Shown here piece after piece: positions 57,720 through 64,000 of a DNA stretch of 64,000 nt. The notes below the pieces were generated by a model. It saw nothing but the letters and a program-made list of their open reading frames with translations, did not search any database and was not told the DNA's origin. The position numbers and the translations under genes were made by a program. How positions within the stretch are numbered: position 1 is the first letter of the stretch; each line of letters starts with the position of its first letter. Source of the stretch: Arbacia lixula (Eukaryota; Echinodermata; Echinoidea; Arbacioida; Arbaciidae); the NCBI GenBank assembly GCA_963669155.1, contig OZ022581.1, positions 4,353,299 through 4,417,298 on the forward strand. The letters are read 5' to 3'.

Positions 57720-58860
57720 TTCCCATAGAAACCAGAAGAAACCAGTAGAGACCGTCTACTGGTTTCTACTGGTCCAGTAGAGTCTACTGGTCTGAAGAGG
57801 AACTACGAAATCAAACCAGTAGAAACCAGTAGAAACCAGTAGAGTCTAATGTGTTGAAGACCAGTAGAAACCAATATAAACCAGTGAGATCTAATGGTTT
57901 GAGAAGGAGTGTGAAAAAAACAAAGTCAACCAGTAGAAACCATTAGAGACCAGTGGATTCTAATGGTATTGAAGACCAGTAGAAACCATTAGAATCCACT
58001 GGTCTCTAATGGTTTCTACTGGTTTGATTTTGTTTTTTTCACACTCCTTCTCAAACCACTAGATGTCACTGGTTTCTATTGGTTTCTACTGGTCTTCAAT
58101 ACCATTAGAATCCACTGGTCTCTAATGGTTTCTACTGGTTTGACTTTGTTTTTTTTACACTCCTTTTCAAACCATTAGATCTCACTGGTTTCTGTTGGTT
58201 TCTACTGGTCTTCAATACCATTAGAATCCACTGGTCTCTAATGGTTTCAACTGGTTTGACTTTGTTTTTTTTCACACTAATAGAAACTAGTGAGATATAA
58301 TGTTTTGAAAAGGAGTGTGAAAAATTCAAAGTCAAACCAGGAGAAACCATTACTAATAGAAACTAGTGAGATATAATGTTTTGAAAAGGAGTTTGAAAAA
58401 TTCAAAGTCAAACCAGGAGAAACCATTAGAGACCAGTGAAACTTAATGGTTTGAAAAGGAGTGTGAAAAATACAGAGTCAAACCAGTAGAAACCATTAGA
58501 GACCAGTGAATTCTACTGGTGGAGACCAGTATAAACCAATAGAAACCAGTAAGACCTAATGATTTGAAAAGGAGTGTCAAAAATTCAAAGTCAAACCAGT
58601 AGAAACCAATAGAAACCAGTGAGATCTAATGGTTTGAAAAGGAGTGGGAAAAATACAAAGTCAAACCAGTAGAAACCATTAGAGACCAGTGAATTCTCCT
58701 GGTATTGGAGATCAGTAGAAACCAATAGAAACTAGTGAGATCTAATGGTTTGAAAAGGAGTGTGAAAAATACTAAGTCAAACCAGTAGAAACCATTAGAG
58801 ACCAGTGAATTCTACTGGTAATGGAGACCAGTAGAAACCAATAGAAACCATTAGAAATAG
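57720..58860. repeat. ~116-bp array of CCAGTAGAAACC motifs with internal inversion
   Basis: Units contain AACCAGTAGAAACCATTAGA and GGTTTGAAAAGGAGTGTGAA. From about 57975 to 58275 the units run in reverse complement, so the array switches direction twice. Confidence 0.9.
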
Positions 58861-59319
58861 AGATGCTCATGAATATTCATGCATGTATTTACGTGTCCTA
58901 ATTTTGTACTTTTAAATAGATAACCTCCCCCTAACCAGATAAAAGGAATTTTACCAAGTAATGATTTCAAGTTTAAACATAAAATAGTGAATGTCACCTA
59001 CTTAAGTGAATACAATAATGATAATAACAACAAAAATTATCTTCTTAAATGTAAGTTGTAGTAACCAATATTTTATGAACCTTATAACCGTACTGCTATA
59101 TATATGAAAGTCTGTGAAGGAAAGACCAGGAAGTAGGATAGGTATAGGATAGAATAGGAATAAATATAGGATAGGAGAGGATTAGGTTAAAACGATAAGG
59201 AAATATGCCATAATTCGGATTATCATATACTAAATTTAAATTGATATTTCATCAATATTTTTAATTTTGATTCATATTGGTCTCCTGATGGCTCCAGTAG
59301 GTATTTTACTAGTTTCTAC

Positions 59320-59545
59320 TGGTAAGCTTGCGGCAAGCTTGCGGCAAGCTTGCAGCAAGGTTGCAGGTTACGCGCTATATTCTTTGCCCTGATTGGCTAA
59401 TAAGTTATCTCATTTGCATTTTTGGAACCATGCAAGCTAGCGGCAAGCTTGCAACCAGCTTGCGGCAAGCTTGCGGCAAGCTTGCAACTAGCTTGCGGCA
59501 AGCTCACTCTGCAAGCTTGCAGCAAGCTTGCAGCAAGCTTGCAGA
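59320..59545 (+). repeat. Second GCAAGCTTGC array (right arm)
   Basis: Tandem GCTTGCGGCAA / GCTTGCAGCAA blocks are interrupted by about 70 bp of unrelated sequence at 59367-59432. Confidence 0.9.
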
Positions 59546-59562
59546 TTTTTCTATAAGGGATT

Positions 59563-60148
59563 TTTTCCCCTGAGAAACTACACTCTTGATGTTATTAAGA
59601 GCTAGAATGTGTCATATCTAAATCTGACACATGTTCTCTCCTCAAAAGTAAATTGAATGCTTTCACCGCGACCTATGCATTGTTTACGTACCATGGCGTT
59701 GGTTGAAGACGACATGCAGTGTAAACTTGTCCAAGGTTGCGGCTGTGTGTAAAATTTAACGTCTTTCGTATACAGTGTACCTGACAAATATGGCCTATTG
59801 AATGAAAGAAGACAAATTAGAGAAATAGGTTGGCAAAAGTTCATGATCATTTTTTTTTTAATATTTAAAAAAATGTCTTCATTTGTAAAACTCATGATTA
59901 CTTGCCTAGCACTAAATGCTGATCATTAAACTTAACACTGTATGTGCAAATCCATTGGTATACACTAGTGTACTGTATGCTCTAACGTATGTTACATACA
60001 ATTTTTTGTGAAAATGTACATTTCCTCAAAAGTATATTTCTTTTACTTGGGCATTTGATACATCAGTAGAAACATGATTTTACACACATACCTCTTTGAA
60101 AAAAAAATCATTCCTTCATCAAAGTGCAATCTATGTAATCATACTATA
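59563..60148. other. Gene-free stretch
   Basis: I see nothing definite here. Confidence 0.4.
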
Positions 60149-60294
60149 ACATGGGAGAGCATCTCACACATGACGTCACAAAATTGAAATTCCAAAAGAA
60201 CATTTTTTTTTTGGTCAAACCTTCACTAATATTTCTTTCATATGTTTGCTTTTATTGAAACCAACTTGACTTCAGGGTGGACTATCCCTTTAAG
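60149..60294 (+). mobile_element. Half-copy of the long-armed foldback MITE
   Basis: ACATGGGAGAGCATCTCACA through TTCAGGGTGGACTATCCCTT matches the right arm of the family at 16479-16961. Confidence 0.8.
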
Positions 60295-61684
60295 GTCAAT
60301 CTCAGAGATATGGATTTGAAGGGAGCACAATAGGGGAAATCCCTTGTAGTGTGCTGTAAACCACCCATGTTGAACAGAATCAAGGTGGTATTTAAAGGTA
60401 GCCCATCCCTTTTGCAGACCTAAGTGTGAAAGTTCCCTGACATTGTCATCATTTGAGAGAGAGAGAGAGTGGCTATATAACCTTTCCCAGGAATCGACAA
60501 AGGGTAATATTCGGTTTTGAGGAAACAATCTTTGATACTTATCGAGCTTTCTTTTTTCGTACCACGAAAAGAGTCAAATCTCAGTGAAAACTAGTTACAT
60601 GTAGATCTTCATTTATTCTACGGGAGGTATAGATCCTCTGACTTTAAAATTACACCGTTGGTAGCCCAAAGATATGTGCTAAATATGTGCAAACTTTTAT
60701 GAAGTTTGCAGATGTTTGTAAAAGGGACGGGCCATCTTTAAAGGTGCGGTATAGTACTTTGTACTACAGATTTGATGTGACCCATTCAATCACGGCAGAA
60801 ACATTCAGAGTCATTCTCCCATGACTGTAAATATTCTAGTGTCATTTCAATTCAGGATCACAGGAACAAATTATTTCATAATGACAAAATCGTTGAAATC
60901 AAAGAAAACAGGAACCTGTGATGACAGCAGAGCTGTTCTGCCATGATTATGAGTTCCGTTTTTTTTTTGTTTGTTAACTTCTTTCTCTTAGCTTTAAAGG
61001 AAGTGTATCTGTTTTGCAGACAAAAACTCATCCTGTAAACATTGCATACTGTACTTTGTACCGTAGGTTCCTTCTCAGGCAGTTGAAAAAAAATCAATCA
61101 GAATTTGTTGGGGCTTTTTTGTTAAGGCCAATGTCTTGAAATGAATACCCTGAACTACCTTTTGCATTATCTCCTTTAGAGAATGAAAGGCAATCACAGG
61201 GCTCATGTTGTATTTATGGGGGCGTCTTTTTGGCTTAACGAGGGCTAATTTGCCCTTAGCCCTGTTTAAGTTTTTCACTGCTCTCGGGTTTAACATCCTT
61301 TAGAAATTATGCAAGTGAAATGTTATTCAAACTTTTCTACATTGTGATGAATGTAATCACAAATACTGGTAAGAAATTTCCAGCTGGAAGCATTGATCTG
61401 ACTGAGTTTCTTGTTTATTCATTTATTCAGTCTTCCTTAAAAAAAACCCCAAAGAGTAGCGGGAAACCCCACATACAATTGATATCCCAGTTATTATTTA
61501 CCTGTACATGTACATACATACATGTACTTGCGTTCAAATCAAGAGTTCATTAAAGATCAGGCAACAAAAACTATGATGACAAAAAGCAAAGAAAGAAACA
61601 TTAATGACATCTTTTCTTTCACCCACACTTGAAATGTATGAAATGTATAGGTCAACATAAACTCCTGAAAAGTCTCCTTTTTAT

Positions 61685-62115
61685 GCCTTTGCAACGAAGT
61701 TGCCGGATTCGTTGCCGGATGGTATTATATTTTCCTGGTTGTCCGTCCATCCATCTGTCTGTCTGTGCTTCTGTGCGGATCTCGTTTACGTGATAACTGA
61801 GTATAAAGAAAAATGTCATCAAACTTAATACAAAGGTAATATATGGCAGGATAATTAACTGATTAGATTTTGGGTCATGTAGGTCAAAGGTTAAAGGTCA
61901 CAGACTAAGGTCAAATCTCAAAATGACACTTTTTACATTATAACCCGAGAAATATCTAACCAAACTTCACCAAATATACTTCAATGATATCATATGAGAG
62001 CTAATTCAGTGATTAAATTCAGGTAGGTTAAAGCTGAAAGGTCATACAGGTAGGTCAAGGTCAAATCCTGATATTTCACTTTTTACACAAGAGCTCGAGA
62101 AATAATTTCATTTGA
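61685..62115 (+). repeat. AGGTCA-bearing repeat related to the element at window start
   Basis: A leader with AACGAAGTTGCCGG and a GTCCGTCCATCC / CTGTCTGT stretch is followed by two ~175-bp units. These carry AGGTCAAAGG, AAGGTCACAG and AAGGTCAAAT and then CACTTTTTACA. The layout resembles the window-start element, but the units differ in sequence. Confidence 0.65.
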
Positions 62116-62619
62116 TCAAAGTTTGTACTGCCGGACAGTCAAGTTTCTCTAGTTTCATTCTTATTTTCTGATAGGCATTCTTGAATACCCGGTAGTATTT
62201 TCTTCTATTGACTGTAGTGATAACTTTATTATTTTAGACCTGGGAGTATTTTGCAACTAGCCTACACTATAGGTTGTGTCTATTATATATAAAGTTAATG
62301 TTTTTGGATTCATCTGCATAAATCAGGAGCGAATACATGTCATAGTGAAAGCCTTGACAAATAAATGACATATTTTGTGTTTGTACAGCAAGCAAAAATG
62401 TCTTCAATCAACATCATGTTGAAGGAAATCAGCCAAGATCTAATTTACACATGAAGCACGCTCGAAAATTACATTACTAGTTTTTTTGTCCTTATCCCTG
62501 TTGATATTATCTATAATTGTGCCATTATTGAGCATTGGCCGCAAATAATTTGAACTTGGAAGGTTCACATGTACAATTATTATTACTATCATCTGAGGGA
62601 TCAGATGAGAACCTCCTAC

Positions 62620-63049
62620 TCTCTCTCTCTATCTCTCTGTCCATCTGTCTGTCTGTCTATTTGCTTTTCTCACCCCCCCTAGTGCGTTCTGTCTTTTAAT
62701 CTTTCTCTCTCTATCTCTCTCTCTGACTCTCCTTATGCCCCCCCCCCCCCCCCTGACTCACATCAGGATTAGTTTTGTGCATGGTGAAATATGTTTTGGC
62801 CAGAAACGACTGATTTACACCAGTTATTATCTTACATTGTATAACAAATGTACATTATGTTGCCCAAAACAACAATTCTGCAAATGGTTCATGTTATTTT
62901 TGTACCACATGTTATACATAATGTGTGTACACACATGGTGTTAATACCACGCACAATCAACTGAGCACTGGCAACCCCCCCTCCTCTCTTTGTGTTTCTC
63001 TCTTGCTCTCTCTCTCTTACTCCCTCTTTCACTCCCTTTCTCGCTTGCA

Positions 63050-63106
<57 letters not shown>

Positions 63107-63215
63107 TCTTTCACTCCCTTGCTCCCTTGCACACTCTTTCTCTTTCTATTTCTCTCCATCTCTCGCCCATTTGTCATACTCTGATTGTGTGCTTTCTCTC
63201 TCTCTCTCTCCCCTT
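62620..63215 (+). repeat. CT-rich simple repeats
   Basis: CT dinucleotide runs occur at about 62620-62735 and 63050-63100, with a C run near 62739-62753. Both strands give long Ser/Leu or Arg/Glu frames that are compositional artefacts. Confidence 0.95.
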
Positions 63216-63568
63216 CTCATACGACTACAGTATCACACTTCTGTTGCAAAATAGTGCATTATTTCTGATGATGACAACAATGGTGGTGATGGAAAGAGAA
63301 TGATATAGGGAGAGTGAGGAAAGGGACAAAATACGATGAAGGAAAAGGTAAACAAACTCTCCTCATCTGTTTGTTGATTGTTGTATGTTCGCAATTTTAT
63401 CATAGGTTTTATATATTGTATAAGGGTGTACATGTACAGGTAATATGACCCATAAAACTACTGCAGTGATCATTGGTTATTCAATATATGTATTTCTGAA
63501 GATACATATAGTTGAGATGAAGCAGGAAGCCAATAATTTTTTGCTCCAATTTTGCCTTTTTTGCAGAC

Positions 63569-63890
63569 AAGCTATACTCGATCTTGGCAGCCTGTGCAAC
63601 GTCTTCGTATGGATCTTCCAGCAGCAAGCAAGATGTTTCGCTCTTGAGATTCCACTTCCAGTAGGTCAAACGGAAGTAGATTTCTCACACAAAAAGTCCA
63701 AGAAAAGAAATCGGAAGAGGAAGCTTTCCATTCTATTAGTGGAGTCTATTCACTCCTTAGTAACCTCCATATTCATGTACCTAGCTTCCAGTCAGCGTCA
63801 CACCGCGACGTGATTTGTCGTCGTGGCATCGTGTCCAAGAAAAACTCTCTTCATTCAGCTCCAGAATAGAGCCCTGGAAGAATGGGGAGA
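63569..63890. other. Possible exon(s) of an unrecognised gene at the window edge
   Basis: Composition here is more coding-like than in the neighbouring DNA. On the plus strand a strong pyrimidine tract ends in TTTTTTGCAG at 63567, followed by an open frame. On the minus strand TTCTTCCAG precedes a frame reading GSILELNEESFSWTRCHDD, and further on EDPYEDVAQAAKIEYSLS. The strand cannot be decided, and no family is recognised. Confidence 0.2.
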
Positions 63891-64000
63891 AAGTAAACAG
63901 GAGAGACAGAAGAGCCGAGGGAAGAGGAGCGAGCAGTGCTGGTGGTAGGAGCGAGGGATGCAAGGAATAAAAACCACAGACTTCCATCAGTGAAACTGGC

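Larger units (their letters stand above)
56636..59562. mobile_element. 2.9-kb composite repeat element with tandem-repeat arms
   Basis: The ends ATCCCTTACAGAAATCC (left) and its near complement at the right border (CTATAAGGGAT, preceded by GCAGATTTTT) face outward. Just inside each end is an array built on the palindrome GCAAGCTTGC. The centre is an array of GGTTTCTACTGG-type sequence. No protein-coding gene was found inside. Confidence 0.6.

Noticed and set aside
62925..63254. Frames of Ser-Leu repeats (plus) and Arg-Glu repeats (minus)
   Set aside because: Both are readings of a CT microsatellite.

Overview
The window looks like nuclear DNA of a marine invertebrate, most likely a deuterostome such as an echinoderm. 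It is AT-rich, its genes are spliced with GT-AG introns, and it carries many short inverted-repeat transposons, minisatellites and decayed LINE pieces. The species cannot be proved from the sequence. Four protein-coding genes could be assembled exon by exon with consistent reading phases. (1) The 3' two-thirds of a copine gene on the plus strand (1686-11051) covers the end of the second C2 domain and the whole vWA/copine domain. (2) A complete p22phox (CYBA) gene on the minus strand (26116-20300) has 5 coding exons and encodes 187 aa, with the proline-rich SH3-binding tail conserved. (3) A complete protein-kinase gene on the plus strand (29724-32832) has 7 exons and encodes 536 aa, with an unrecognised N-terminal region and an unusual non-RD catalytic loop. 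(4) A complete glucose-6-phosphate isomerase (GPI) gene on the minus strand (50722-38782) has 13 exons and encodes 554 aa. CYBA and the kinase are divergent, about 3.6 kb apart. The kinase and GPI converge across about 6 kb. The genes do not form an obvious pathway.

Layout. 19-1466: a terminal-inverted-repeat element holding seven 157-bp units, each with clustered AGGTCA half-sites (direct repeats spaced 7, 1 and 4). 1686-11051: copine exons, with several MITEs and a LINE 3' fragment in the introns. 11052-20299: copine 3' flank and gene-free, repeat-rich DNA. 20300-26116: CYBA. 26117-29723: gene-free. 29724-32832: kinase. 32833-38781: gene-free. 38782-50722: GPI. 50723-64000: LINE remains, a 2.9-kb composite repeat element (56636-59562) and simple repeats, with no gene confirmed.

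The most striking pattern is that exon edges in copine and GPI have been amplified into the adjacent intron. At two copine exons and three GPI exons, the last bases of the exon plus its 5' splice site recur as a tandem array or a duplicate. Unit lengths are 66, 122, 86, about 210 and 83 bp, with up to eight splice donors in a row. At GPI exons 4, 10 and 13 the 3' splice site and exon start are duplicated instead. At exon 4 the two acceptors lie exactly 66 bp apart, in frame and with no stop codon. I see no such arrays in CYBA or the kinase gene. This recurrent exon-edge minisatellite pattern is the best candidate for something previously undescribed here.
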